This document shows, one piece after another, positions 27,247 to 36,460 of a stretch of DNA of 64,000 nt. The notes under the pieces were generated by a model that saw only the letters and a list, made by a program, of their open reading frames with translations, did no database searches and was not told where the DNA came from. Origin of the DNA: SHZI01 sp041396045. Its GTDB lineage: Bacteria > Pseudomonadota > Gammaproteobacteria > Steroidobacterales > GCA-2729495. Position 1 is the first letter of the stretch. Each line of letters opens with the position of its first letter. The position numbers and the translations under genes are program-made. The stretch spans positions 197,798 to 261,797 of the forward strand of contig JAWKZI010000003.1 in the NCBI GenBank assembly GCA_041396045.1, given 5' to 3'.

Positions 27247-27522
27247 CTAGTCGGTGTTGCTGTGAATGCTCGGCTTCAGCTTGTTGTAGTGGGGACGCAT
27301 TTTTGCCAGTTCGGCGGCGCTGAATTTTGAGTTGGCGTGCGCCACAATTTCACCCTTCGCCACGCGGGCCTTGCCACTGGCCGCCGGAGCAGTTGCCGCC
27401 GACGATTTAAGCGGGGCAGCACCAGTGTCAGCGCTTTGCGCCGACGAAAAACCGAACATCGCCACAACGCCAATCGAGACGAGCAACGGAACAAACAGTA
27501 AACGATGACGTATTGCTGACAT
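27247..27522 (-). CDS. Small exported protein, unknown
   Basis: A 91-residue product from ATG 27522. The leader RHRLLFVPLLVSIGVVAMFGF is a signal peptide with cleavage near SSAQSAD. The mature part is short and basic (GKARVAKGEIVAHANSKF, AAELAKMRPHYNKLKPSIHSN). It has no recognised family and is convergent with the MFS gene and divergent from fbp. Confidence 0.5.
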   Translation of the reverse strand: MSAIRHRLLFVPLLVSIGVVAMFGFSSAQSADTGAAPLKSSAATAPAASGKARVAKGEIVAHANSKFSAAELAKMRPHYNKLKPSIHSNTD

Positions 27523-27555
27523 AAGTCTCACTCCGATACCCGCGCCCATTCTGCC

Positions 27556-28564
27556 ATGGCAAGCTATGGCCCCATGTATGACAGTCGCGAATTCATCACC
27601 CTGCAGGGCCACATCCTGCAGCAACAGACCCGCTATCCGGAAGCCATGGGCACCCTGTCGTGGATCCTGTCGGCGATGTCGATTTCCGCCATGGTCGGCG
27701 CCCAGGTACGCCGGGCCCGACTGACCGACGTGCTGGGCGCTGCCGGTAGCGAAAACGTGCAGGGGGAGCAGCAGCAAAGCTGGATGTCATTGCCAATGAA
27801 ACCTGCTGCGGACGCTGGGCAGCCGCCAGGGCGTGGCCATAGTGGCTTCGGAGGAGAACGAGGAACCGGTCATCCTGCGGCACGATACACAGGGCGAGCA
27901 ACGGTATTGCGTGCTCTTCGATCCGCTCGACGGCTCCTCCAACCTCGACGTGGCGGGGTCGGTTGGCACGATCTTCAGCATCCTGCGGCAGGATCGGCGG
28001 TCATCCAGAGCCGAAGATTCCCTGCTGCAGCCTGGCCGCAACCAGGTAGCAGCCGGCTACATTCTCTACGGCCCATCAACCGTCTTCGCTCTGACGATCG
28101 GGCTCGGCGTGGATCTCTTCGTGCTGGATCCTGCTATCGGCGCTTTTATTCTTGTGCAGGAAGGCCTGCGAATTCCCCAGGCCGCCAGGAGTTACTCCGT
28201 CAACGAGGGCAATCGTCTGGGTTTTCCGGAGGGCTACCAGCGCTATCTGGGTTGGGCTCAGGAACAGACCTACTCTGGCCGTTATGCGGGCGCCATGGTG
28301 GCGGACGTGCATCGCATCCTGCTGAAGGGCGGCGTCTTCCTGTATCCGCCCACCGCCAAAGCGCCCAACGGCAAACTGCGCCTGATGTATGAAGCCAATC
28401 CGATGGCCTGGCTCGTCGAACAAGCGGGTGGCCAGGCACTGGCCGCGCCCGGCGAGCGCATTCTTGACGTGCAACCCACCGACATTCATCAGCGCACACC
28501 GGTCATTCTCGGCAGTCCCGACGAAGTCGCTCAGGTCACACGCCATCTCGAAACAGCAAGCTGA
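27556..28564 (+). CDS. fbp: Fructose-1,6-bisphosphatase class I (frameshifted by a one-base deletion)
   Basis: Two overlapping frames together read a complete FBPase: QGHILQQQTRYPEAMGTLSWIL and VLGAAGSENVQGEQQQ in the first, LDVIANETLLRTLGSRQGVA, ASEENEE and the metal-binding LFDPLDGSSNLDV in the second, then YSVNEGNRLGF, YSGRYAGAMVADVHRILLKGG and KAPNGKLRLMYEANPMAWL. The enzyme hydrolyses fructose-1,6-bisphosphate in gluconeogenesis. The frames join if one A is added at about 27775 (CAAAGCTG to CAAAAGCTG, giving QQQKLDVIANE). That restores the family sequence exactly, so the gene is probably intact. Confidence 0.9.
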
Positions 28565-28619
28565 ACCAAACACGCAGCATCGCGGCTTGACGTTGCAGCG
28601 CCCGCCGACTACCTTCCCT

Positions 28620-28800
28620 ACCGTTCCTGCCGGTGCCTGACGGTCTGCCAGATCGAAGGGTTTAACTGGGAAGTGCGGTGCGTCGACAACTCGAACCACG
28701 GGTCGACAACGCCGCCGCTGCCCCGCAACGGTAAGCGCAGGATAAGGATCATCACACGAGCCACTGGGCCTTGCGGCCTGGGAAGGCGATGATCCCGGAG
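28620..28800 (+). ncRNA. Cobalamin (B12) riboswitch
   Basis: The conserved blocks of the AdoCbl/Cbl riboswitch are all present in order: GGTGCCTGACGG-type start (28632-28643), AACTGGGAAG (28664-28673), the B12 box-like CTGCCCCGCAACGGTAAG (28718-28735), GAGCCACTG (28758-28766) and TGGGAAGGC (28779-28787). It lies ~260 bases before a TonB-dependent receptor, where cobalamin excess is expected to shut off expression. The remaining bases of the 28565-29049 gap hold the leader and no gene. Confidence 0.93.
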
Positions 28801-29049
28801 CGATGCAGGCGCGCACGACGCATCAAGAACTACGCGCCAGACCATCGTTTCCCCGCGCGAGCCCGTATACCGGCCGGCAGGTGTCATCGGATCGTCAGGT
28901 CTCGGGTGGAGACTCAACTGACGGCACGAGCCCTGCTGCCCGTACGGTTTCAAGGCACGTGTCGGCCTTCGACAGTTTGTCGCTGTTGCTACTCCTCCTG
29001 CGACCCGGCGCAATCGCGCTCGGGTGTGAGCGCGTCACGGGAGAGCTTT

Positions 29050-31036
29050 GTGCATAAATCTGTCGTCGTCGCTGCTGTTGTGCCTTTTGTCATGCTGGCC
29101 ACCTTGGCCAGTTCCCCCGCTCCATGCCGAGGGCCTGCCGGAAACCATCATTGTCACCGCCTCACGCATACCGATGCCCCTGGCTGCGGTCGGCAGTTCC
29201 GTCTCGGTCATCGACCGGGAACAGATCGAGGCCCGTCAATCCGTGTTCGCCATTGATCTGCTTGCCGATATACCCGGCTTCGCAGTCAGCCGGTCCGGTG
29301 GCGTCGGATCACAGACCCAGGTGCGGGTGCGTGGCGCCGAGGCCAATCAGTTGCTGGTCCTCATCGACGGCATTGAGGCCAATGACCCGGCCGGCAATGA
29401 TGAATTTGCATTTGAGAATCTGACAACCTGGGACATCGAACGTATCGAAGTCGTTCGCGGACCACAAAGCGCCTTGTGGGGCAGTGACGCGCTGTCGGGC
29501 GTCGTGAATGTGATTACCCGCCAACCAACCGATGCGGTCTCTACGCAGGGCTTTGCCGAGGCGGGTTCGTTCAACACCTGGTCAGGCGGCGCCCGACTGT
29601 CGGGCAAGCTGCTCGGTACGCGTACCGGATTCTCCGTGTCGCATGTGGATTCGGACGGCATCAACAATTCGCTGACGGGCGACGAGAAGGATGGCTACAG
29701 GAACACCACAGCCACGCTAACACTGGCTGGTAACCCGGCAACCAATCTGGCCCTGGACTTTATCGGCCGGTATACCGGCACGACCAAGGCCTATGACACC
29801 ACTGATTTCGTGGTTACCGGCCTCCCCGCCGACAGTGCAGACGTCACGGACGTGGGCCTGGGGTACTTCCGTGCGGGGGGCTCACTGTCCCTGATGGATG
29901 GCCAGTGGACACAGCGCTTGCGGACCGCCTGGACCACAACCGATTCAGATAACCGCAATGAGTTCGGTGCCAACGGCTCCATGGCTGCCGACAAATACGG
30001 CGTGTACTACCAGACGACCTGGCATTTTGGTGCCGATTCCCGCGGTGTGCCCCGTGCGATGAACAACACCGGCAATGCCGTTACCCTCGCGCTGGAACAT
30101 GAGCGCGAGGAGTTCAGTCAGCGCGGCACGGCAACACCATTTGGCGATCCCAACCAGGACCAGAACCTGGAAACTTCGGCGGCGGTTCTCGAGCTGCTGT
30201 TGACCCCGGTGGACCGGTTATCGGTGTCATTGAGCGGACGGTACGACCACAATAGTGACTTTGACAGCGTCAGCACGGCCCGTGTCACCACCACCTGGTC
30301 CACCGAAACCACCGGCACGCGGCTGCACGCAAGTTTTGGAACCGGCCAGAAGGCGCCGACCTTCAGCGAGCGTTACGGCTTCTATGCCGATCAGTTTGTC
30401 GGCAACCCTGATCTCAAGCCGGAAACTTCCACAGGCTGGGAGCTGGGCTTCGAGCAGCAGTTGCTTGCCAGCCGGTTTGGCGACCGGTTCACCGCTGGAG
30501 CCACCTACTTTCACGAAGACCTGAAAGACGAAATCGACGGTTTCGTCTTTGACCCCACCAGTTCGCTTTTTACAGCCGCGAACCTGGAGGGAAAAAGCCA
30601 TCGACGGGGGGTTGAAGCCGTACTAAACGCCCGTATCGCAGACGATCTGAACGTTTCGGGCTCCTATACGTACGTCGACGCAACCCAACCCGATGCCGGC
30701 TCCGGGCTACAGACCCGGGAAATTCGCCGTCCACAAAACTCGGCCAGCTTCAACGTTAACTGGCGCTTTCTGGAAACCCGGGCGCAACTCAACGCCAATC
30801 TGAACTACACGGGGCACCAGTACGACACCTACTTCGAGGTCGCACCACCCTTCGGCACCCGCACCATCAATCTGCAGAACTATTACCTGCTGGGCATCGC
30901 GGCGTCTTACCGCGTTGCCAAACAGACGCAGGTTTATGCCCGCCTGGAGAATGCCCTGAACGAACACTATGCGGAGGTCTACGGGTACAACACCCCGCGC
31001 CGCAATGTCTATGCGGGCTTCCGTCTGGATTTCTGA
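29050..31036 (+). CDS. btuB: TonB-dependent cobalamin receptor (BtuB-type)
   Basis: A ~662-residue outer-membrane receptor. TonB box and plug: EGLPETIIVTASRIPMP, VIDREQIEARQSVFAIDLLADIPGF, QVRVRGAEANQLLVLIDGIEAND, IERIEVVRGPQSALWGSDALSGVVNVITRQ. Barrel strands follow to a final AGFRLDF ending in Phe. The cobalamin riboswitch upstream assigns the substrate. Two starts compete: TTG 29048 is in frame, but GTG 29050 sits at better distance from GGGAGAG and encodes a clean signal peptide (HKSVVVAAVVPFVMLATLAS). It joins the receptor frame only if one C is removed from the C5 run near 29112, giving ASSPLHAEGLPETI. I favour GTG plus a homopolymer error. Confidence 0.9.
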
Positions 31037-31134
31037 CGCTAGAGGTATCAGCCGGCGTAGACTCTGCCAGGCTAACATTGAATCGAAGACGTCCAGAAAA
31101 GAGCTCCGGGAAAGATCGAGCTCCGGGAAAGATA

Positions 31135-31725
31135 ATGGGTAACCGCCTCTCCAAGATCTACACGCGTACCGGCGACGATGGCACTACCGGCCTGGGTACC
31201 GGCGATCGTGTGCCCAAGGACTGCTCACGGGTCGAGGCCTTTGGCACCGTTGACGAATTGAATGCGTGCATCGGTGTTGTACTGGCGACACCAGGTGTAA
31301 CAACAGCAATCAGCAACAGCCTGAGCGCAATCCAGCACCGCCTGTTCGACCTGGGTGGCGAACTGTCGGTGCCGGGCCGCGAGGTGATGCTGGCTGGCGA
31401 CAGCAGCGATCTGGAACATGTGCTGGACGGCCTCAACAAGGACCTGCCCCCGCTCAAGGAGTTCGTATTGCCTGGCGGCTCTCCGGCTGCTGCCGCCTGT
31501 CACGTAGCGCGGGCCGTGTGCCGGCGTGCCGAGCGTCGGGTAATCACCCTGCAGCGTGATGAACCGGTAAACCCGGAATCGGTGCGCTACCTGAACCGCC
31601 TTTCAGATCTGCTGTTCGTCATATCTCGCGTGCTCTGCCGGCTGGATAATGGCCGTGAGGTGACGTGGCAACCCCGATCGAAGCCAGCCACCGACCAGAT
31701 ACAGACCAGGGCACCAACAAAGTAG
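31135..31725 (+). CDS. Cob(I)alamin adenosyltransferase (PduO type)
   Basis: A 196-residue ATR that transfers adenosyl from ATP to cob(I)alamin. The N-terminal ATP-binding motif TRTGDDGTTGLGTGDRVPK and the VEAFGTVDELNACIG helix are intact, as is the C-terminal signature RAVCRRAERRVITL with YLNRLSDLLFVISR. It lies ~100 bases after btuB in the same direction, completing uptake and activation of B12. Start chosen at ATG 31135 because homology begins there and GGGAAAG precedes it. The N-terminal extension of the longer frame is not family-like. Confidence 0.92.
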   Translation: MGNRLSKIYTRTGDDGTTGLGTGDRVPKDCSRVEAFGTVDELNACIGVVLATPGVTTAISNSLSAIQHRLFDLGGELSVPGREVMLAGDSSDLEHVLDGLNKDLPPLKEFVLPGGSPAAAACHVARAVCRRAERRVITLQRDEPVNPESVRYLNRLSDLLFVISRVLCRLDNGREVTWQPRSKPATDQIQTRAPTK

Positions 31726-31729
31726 GACA

Positions 31730-32461
31730 ATGACTGCGCACGACAACGAACGTGCACTGGCTGATTATCTCGGCAGCTGCCTGCCTGGTCATCGGGCTGA
31801 ACGCGTCTTGCTCGGTGATCAACCCTGTCCGTCGCTGACCGGCATCACGATCACCTCAGTCACCACCGCTGACCAATGTCTGAATCTGAATTTCGCCGAC
31901 GGCCAGACATTACGGTCTCGACTGGGCGACTACGGTAGCTGGCATCGCTACCCGGATGGCCAGGAAAACCACGACAGCGATGACCAGCCCGGCGGACAGT
32001 TGTCCATGGCCATGATTGTTGATGGTGAGGTCTTCGCCTGCTTCAACGCGGCCGAGGTCGAATTGCTAGGCCCCGCGACCGCAGGCGGGCAATCAGCCGC
32101 AGCACGGCTTACATCACTTGCCCATCGCGTTCAGGCCCTGTGTCCGCCAGGCACCTTGTTGATCGATATCCTGGTTGACCAGCATATTGCTGCCGGAATA
32201 GGCAATGTGCGCAAAAGCGAACTGTTGTTTCAGGCACATCTGACTCCCGGCACGCGCCTGGCTGATCTGTCACTTCAGGAACTGGAATCACTGCTTTCAC
32301 TCAGCACCCGACTTCCGCAACGCCGCCGGGTTTACGGTCGTGAGGATCTGCCGTGCTATGTATGCGGCACACCCATTCGATTCGCGCGACTGGGCACCAT
32401 GAAGCGCGGCACCTTCTGGTGTCCAAAGTGCCAGGAAGGCCTTCCGCAGAAGCGGCTTTAG
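31730..32461 (+). CDS. Fpg/Nei-family DNA glycosylase-like protein lacking the catalytic N-terminus
   Basis: A 243-residue protein. The H2TH region (LIDILVDQHIAAGIGNVRKSELLFQAHLTPG) and the C-terminal zinc finger (CYVCGTPIRFARLGTMKRGTF, then CPKC; C-X2-C-X16-C-X2-C) are well conserved. The N-terminus aligns with Nei in length (MTAHDNERALADYLGSCLPG) but has Thr2-Ala3 where active Fpg/Nei enzymes carry the catalytic Pro2-Glu3. It may be a non-catalytic DNA-damage binder, or use another nucleophile. Five bases after the adenosyltransferase gene, so probably in the same operon. Its last four bases overlap the convergent btuF. Confidence 0.8.
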   Translation: MTAHDNERALADYLGSCLPGHRAERVLLGDQPCPSLTGITITSVTTADQCLNLNFADGQTLRSRLGDYGSWHRYPDGQENHDSDDQPGGQLSMAMIVDGEVFACFNAAEVELLGPATAGGQSAAARLTSLAHRVQALCPPGTLLIDILVDQHIAAGIGNVRKSELLFQAHLTPGTRLADLSLQELESLLSLSTRLPQRRRVYGREDLPCYVCGTPIRFARLGTMKRGTFWCPKCQEGLPQKRL

Positions 32462-33405
32462 CCGTTCAGTGCAACACAGAGCTGTCGGATGCCTTCCAGC
32501 ATCCGTGGTCCGGGTACCGCGAGCAGTCCCGGGTCGACAACGATCAACCGATGATTTGCCACTGCGGGTAAATTTGCCCAGGAACGCCACATGTCGACAG
32601 GCGAGTCTGTGGCCGAACGCCCGGGACCCGGTGTGTAGTCGCTCGCAACGATAATGTCTGGCGCTGCCGCAATCACTGATTCGATGCTGACAACCGGGGC
32701 CATACCCGGAACATCCGCATACACATTCACGCCGCCACAGAGCCGGATGGCCTGACCGATGAAGTGGTCCCGGTTGACGGTGATCAACGGACGCGCTGCG
32801 ATCTGGTAGAAGACCCGGCCCGGCTTTGCGCCGCTATACCGGGCGCGCAGCGCGGCCAGGCCTTCACGCCAGTGCCGGGCCGCTGTGGCTGCTGCAGGCT
32901 CGGTACCGGCCAGTCGGCCGATCAGCTCGATCTGGTCGCCGATATCGGCCAGCTGCCGCGGTTCGAGTTCTACAACGCGGTAGCCGAGCCGCCGCAGGCG
33001 ATCCAGTGCTGCCGGTGAGTTGCCGCTCGGCCACCCCAGTATCAGATCCGGGCGAACAGTCGCCAGCGCCTCCAGATCGAGGCGGAAGGCGTCACCCACC
33101 CGGGGCAATGCCCGTGCAGCCGGCGGCTCGTTGCTGAACGCCACCACGGCCACGAGCCACTGACCTGCACCAGCAGCGTAGGCCAGCTCCGTGAGATGCG
33201 GTGACAACGCGACGATGCGGCGCGCAGGTAGCTCCCGCGCGGGTTGGTCGGCAATCGCTTCTGATACGGATGAAGGTCCGGGCGGCCTGTCGGGCGCGTC
33301 GCACCCCGCGACTGCAAGCAGTGCGACCAGCACCAGAACACCGATGACAGACAGGATGCGTATGCCCGGCAGCCGCCACCCGGCGATATCAGGAAAGCCA
33401 GTCAT
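32458..33405 (-). CDS. btuF: Cobalamin-binding periplasmic protein (BtuF-like lipoprotein)
   Basis: A 315-residue substrate-binding protein. It has a leader with lipobox LLAVAGCDAP (Cys35), then PARRIVALSPHLTELAYAAGAG, VGDAFRLDLEALATVRPDLILGW and GGVNVYADVPGMAPVVSIESVIAAAPDIIVAS, the three signatures of PF01497 B12/siderophore-binding proteins. The context next to btuB and adenosyltransferase genes fixes cobalamin as the likely ligand. No BtuCD permease genes are in the window. The start overlaps the end of ampE by 17 bases, so ampD-ampE-btuF may be one transcript. Confidence 0.88.
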   Translation of the reverse strand: MTGFPDIAGWRLPGIRILSVIGVLVLVALLAVAGCDAPDRPPGPSSVSEAIADQPARELPARRIVALSPHLTELAYAAGAGQWLVAVVAFSNEPPAARALPRVGDAFRLDLEALATVRPDLILGWPSGNSPAALDRLRRLGYRVVELEPRQLADIGDQIELIGRLAGTEPAAATAARHWREGLAALRARYSGAKPGRVFYQIAARPLITVNRDHFIGQAIRLCGGVNVYADVPGMAPVVSIESVIAAAPDIIVASDYTPGPGRSATDSPVDMWRSWANLPAVANHRLIVVDPGLLAVPGPRMLEGIRQLCVALNG

Positions 33406-34342
33406 ACAGCGTCAGCACGGCGATGACCGGGCACCAGATCATCCACAGGGTGCGCAATACCAGTGCGCGCGCGCCCCGAACCCTGTCCATGGCCTCGAGC
33501 GGGTCGCTGGCGTCCGGCATACCTCGACCGGAGGCCGCCGTGCCGACGCGGGCCATGGTCTCTGTAGAGCCTTCGGCCAGCGGTAGTGCCGCTTTGCGGG
33601 CGCCATTGCGCCAACTCGCCATGGCATCTTCAAAGTTTCCAGCCAGTGCATAGCCCAATGACAGCAGTCGTGACGGGGGCCAGGCCAGCACGCCGTGCAC
33701 TGTGCGCACGGCATTCAGCGCAACGGCATCTATTGCCATGGCATCTACCGCTTCCGCATTCATCTCTACGCGATGTCGAAGCAGATCCAGAACCCGGAAC
33801 GCCCAGGCCCCACTGGGCCCGAGCACCAGAAACCAGAAGACAACACCGAAGATCCTGTTGTTCGCCTGGACGTAGATGGCGCGTTCTATGGATTCATTAC
33901 TCGCCACCTCTACAGTCGGCGACGGCACCTCAAGCAACTGCGCCGCGATACGTAACCGGGCCGGCTCATCTCCGGTTTCCAGGGCGGTCAGGTAGTCTTC
34001 AACCTCGTCATCCAGATCCCGTGGCCCCAGCGAAAAGAGCAATACCACCACGGCAAACAGAAAATACGGAATCCGCAGCATCTCGTCATATAGGACCGCG
34101 GACAGAACGGCCACCGGCAACACCAGCACGACGGCCAGTAGCACCGTTATCGCAACAGCAGACCAACGACTGGCTGGTTTGACAGCAGCAACCGCTGCAC
34201 CGCCCGCAAAGTGGCTCTGCTTCTTGAGCCGGCGCAGGCAGGCGTCGAACAACGGGTTCAGCCAGCGGAACTCACACAGCCTAAACAGGTGAGTCAGCAT
34301 CCGTTCCAGCGCAAGCCCCAGCAGCAGTGCAAGAAAATTCAT
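33389..34342 (-). CDS. ampE: AmpE membrane protein
   Basis: A 317-residue inner-membrane protein with about four hydrophobic segments (MNFLALLLGLALERML, WSAVAITVLLAVVLVLPVAV, FGVVFWFLVLGPSGAWAFRV, VLRTLWMIWCPVIAVLTLYDWL). AmpE-family motifs visible are GPRDLDDEVEDYLTALETGD and IYVQANNRIFGVVFWFL. AmpE is classed as a regulatory protein linked to beta-lactamase induction, though its activity is uncertain. It directly follows ampD (10-base gap), the conserved ampDE order. Confidence 0.88.
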   Translation of the reverse strand: MNFLALLLGLALERMLTHLFRLCEFRWLNPLFDACLRRLKKQSHFAGGAAVAAVKPASRWSAVAITVLLAVVLVLPVAVLSAVLYDEMLRIPYFLFAVVVLLFSLGPRDLDDEVEDYLTALETGDEPARLRIAAQLLEVPSPTVEVASNESIERAIYVQANNRIFGVVFWFLVLGPSGAWAFRVLDLLRHRVEMNAEAVDAMAIDAVALNAVRTVHGVLAWPPSRLLSLGYALAGNFEDAMASWRNGARKAALPLAEGSTETMARVGTAASGRGMPDASDPLEAMDRVRGARALVLRTLWMIWCPVIAVLTLYDWLS

Positions 34343-34351
34343 GGGAGCATT

Positions 34352-34993
34352 CTAGCGGGGCTTGCCGGCACGTGATTTTCGGGTCTGGATCTTCCTGCCC
34401 CGGGCGCTTGCCGGGCCCCGTGTCGCCAGCAACCTGCGCAGACGGGCCCAGTCGAAGGCCGGGCCGGGATCAGTCTTGCGGCCGGGCGCTACGTCACTGT
34501 GACCGACAATGTCGGCGGTACTCAGCGACGGCAGGCGGAGCCGCATAAGTCGGATGACCGTGGCCAGCCGGCGGTACTGTTCGGGCGTGTAGGGCAGGTC
34601 GTCGACGCCCTCCAGTTCTATACCCACGGAAAAATCATTGCACTGCTTGCGTCCGCGCCAGATCGACTGCCCGGCATGCCAGGCCCGCTGGTGCAGCGGC
34701 ACGTATTGCACAATCTCGCCGTTGCGACGAATCAGCAGGTGGCTCGACACTTTCAACCCGGCAATCTGCAGGAAGTACGGATGCGCTGCGTGGTCAAGCC
34801 GACCGGTGAAAAGCTCGTCGATTGCCGGTCCGCCAAAGGACCCTGGCGGCAGGGATATGCCATGAATGATGATCAACTCAGGCTCCACGCCTGGCGGGCG
34901 CGCATCCTGATGGGGCGACGATAGCTGCCGTGCCCCGCTGAACAGCCCTGTGCCGGCACTGAGATTAAGCCGCGGCAAGGGCGGTGGCCGCAT
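34352..34993 (-). CDS. ampD: 1,6-anhydro-N-acetylmuramyl-L-alanine amidase AmpD
   Basis: A 213-residue cytosolic zinc amidase that cuts the lactyl-amide bond of anhydromuropeptides in cell-wall recycling. Zinc ligands are visible: His in LIIIHGISLPPG, His in VGHSDVAPGRKTDPGPAFDW and its Asp. The catalytic region QRAWHAGQSIWRGRKQCND and SVGIELEG is conserved. I prefer ATG 34993; a longer start at 35029 overlaps the rsmE start codon in the opposite direction. No ampR or beta-lactamase gene is nearby, so a recycling role is most likely. Confidence 0.9.
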   Translation of the reverse strand: MRPPPLPRLNLSAGTGLFSGARQLSSPHQDARPPGVEPELIIIHGISLPPGSFGGPAIDELFTGRLDHAAHPYFLQIAGLKVSSHLLIRRNGEIVQYVPLHQRAWHAGQSIWRGRKQCNDFSVGIELEGVDDLPYTPEQYRRLATVIRLMRLRLPSLSTADIVGHSDVAPGRKTDPGPAFDWARLRRLLATRGPASARGRKIQTRKSRAGKPR

Positions 34994-35027
34994 TCTGATG
35001 ACCGGTCGCTTCGGTGATAATCGCCGC

Positions 35028-35767
35028 ATGCAACGCCCCCGAATTTATACACCGGCCACTTTGCGCACCGGAACCATCCACAAACTGCCTGAAGCCGCGG
35101 TAACCCACATCGTGCGCGTACTGCGACTGGCCGCCGGCGATCCTATCATCCTGTTCGACGGCTCCGGCATCGACTATGAGGCCGTGCTGCAGGTGGTGGC
35201 GCGAACCGGCGTCACCGCCAATATTGGCGCCGGCCATTCAGTTGACCGTGAGTCCCCGCTCAAGATCAGCCTCCTGCAAGGCGTCAGTCGTGGCGCCCGC
35301 ATGGATGTAGTGATGCAAAGGCCACGGAACTCGGTGTGCACTTCATACAACCGGTTCTGGCCCAGCGATCAGTCGTGCGTCTGGACGCCGAGCGGGCTAT
35401 TGCGCGCCAGGCTCACTGGCAAAGAATCGTGGTTGGCGCCTGCGAGCAATGCGGCAGATCCATCGTACCGGAAGTGCGCCTTCCCCTGTCACTGGTAGAT
35501 GCCATCGCTGGCCTGGCGTCCGGCTGCGCGCGCCTGTCGCTAGATCCAGAGGGCGACAGCGGCTTGCTGGCTCTGCTAGAAGGCAGCCAGGCCGTCGCGC
35601 TTGCCATCGGGCCGGAAGGTGGGTTTGCCGAGGTGGAAATCCAGACGCTGATAGCCAACGGGTTCAAAGGCCTGCGCCTGGGGCCGCGGATCCTGCGCAC
35701 GGAAACGGCACCGCTGGCCGCACTCGCGGCCCTGCAATTCGCGGCCGGCGACCTGGGCAACTCCTGA
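35028..35767 (+). CDS. rsmE: 16S rRNA m3U1498 methyltransferase RsmE (frameshifted by one base)
   Basis: An RsmE SPOUT methyltransferase: N-terminal PUA-like part with ITHIVRVLRLAAGDPIILFDG (here VTHIVRVLRL...), then LKISLLQGVSRGARMDVVMQ. The SAM-binding knot appears as AIGPEGGFAEVEIQTLIANGF and LGPRILRTETAPLAALAALQ. The frame changes at about 35315. Adding one A (CAAAGGCC to CAAAAGGCC) gives VMQKATELGVHFIQPVLAQRSV, the family sequence, so the gene is likely whole. It overlaps nothing but is divergent from ampD; the ATG pair of the two genes shares a CATG if ampD starts at 35029. Confidence 0.9.
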
Positions 35768-35851
35768 CCCAGGAGCACCGCCGACCCGCTGCACTGTAGG
35801 GATTCGCGTTGTTCTCGAGGTCGATGGGTGTTCAATCACCTCCACAGCGAG

Positions 35852-35929
35852 CGGCAGCATGGCGGGTGTCTTGTCGGCCGAAAAGGCGTGCCGCACGCCA
35901 GGACGACAAGACACCCGCCGGGATGCCGC
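35852..35929. repeat. Long intergenic dyad A (16-bp perfect core stem)
   Basis: GGCGGGTGTCTTGTCG (35861-35876) pairs perfectly with CGACAAGACACCCGCC (35904-35919). Outside it GCGGCA.. and ..TGCCGC extend the stem imperfectly. The 27-base loop contains a nested GGCGTGCC-type pair. No T-tract follows. It lies between convergent rsmE and chpC and is related to the dyad at 55737-55824. Confidence 0.75.
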
Positions 35930-35974
35930 GGGCTACGAAGTGCAATTAAAGTCGATAGTTGCCTGAAGGCGCGC

Positions 35975-36460
35975 CTACGACAGGATTTCCTCGCCTGGCT
36001 GCAAGGCAGCCTCGATCAGGTCTTCGATCACTTCAAGGTCGGGGATCAACGGATACTCGTTGATCATCCGGATCTGGCAGATCACCGGGCCATTTTCGGG
36101 CCACGACTGTCGTACAGCCGGCTGCAATACATGGCGATTGACTCGCACGAGTTGTGGAAATCCCTCCGTGAGCAGGCCGAAGAAGCCTGTCGACAGGCGT
36201 CCACCTATTGCATTGAGAATCGCCACACGGGTGCGTCCGCCGGGATCGGCCGGCGTCAGACCGGCGAGTTCCTCGAAGGATATGACCGGCACCTGGCGGC
36301 CGTTCCACGGCAGCAAACCGCGAAACCATGGCGGCGCCTGATCCGGAATCTGCAATGGAGCAAAGCGCACGACCTCGGCCACGCAGGCACGCGGCAGAAT
36401 CAGCCGCTCCTGATTAAGTGGCACGAGCAGGCTGTAAAGCTCGTCCTGGGCGGCACTCAT
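35975..36460 (-). CDS. chpC: CheW-like protein of the Pil-Chp system
   Basis: A 161-residue CheW-domain protein: LYSLLVPLNQERLILPRACVAEVVRF, PWFRGLLPWNGRQVPVISFEELAG, and TRVAILNAIGGRLSTGFFGLLTEGFPQLVRV. It docks chemoreceptors onto ChpA. In P. aeruginosa ChpC is the second CheW protein of the cluster, in the same relative position after chpA. Start ATG 36460 overlaps the chpA stop by four bases (ATGA), so the two are translationally coupled. Confidence 0.85.
   Translation of the reverse strand: MSAAQDELYSLLVPLNQERLILPRACVAEVVRFAPLQIPDQAPPWFRGLLPWNGRQVPVISFEELAGLTPADPGGRTRVAILNAIGGRLSTGFFGLLTEGFPQLVRVNRHVLQPAVRQSWPENGPVICQIRMINEYPLIPDLEVIEDLIEAALQPGEEILS

Noticed and set aside
28561..29049. 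Small open frames in the btuB leader
   Set aside because: They cross the conserved riboswitch blocks and lack start signals.
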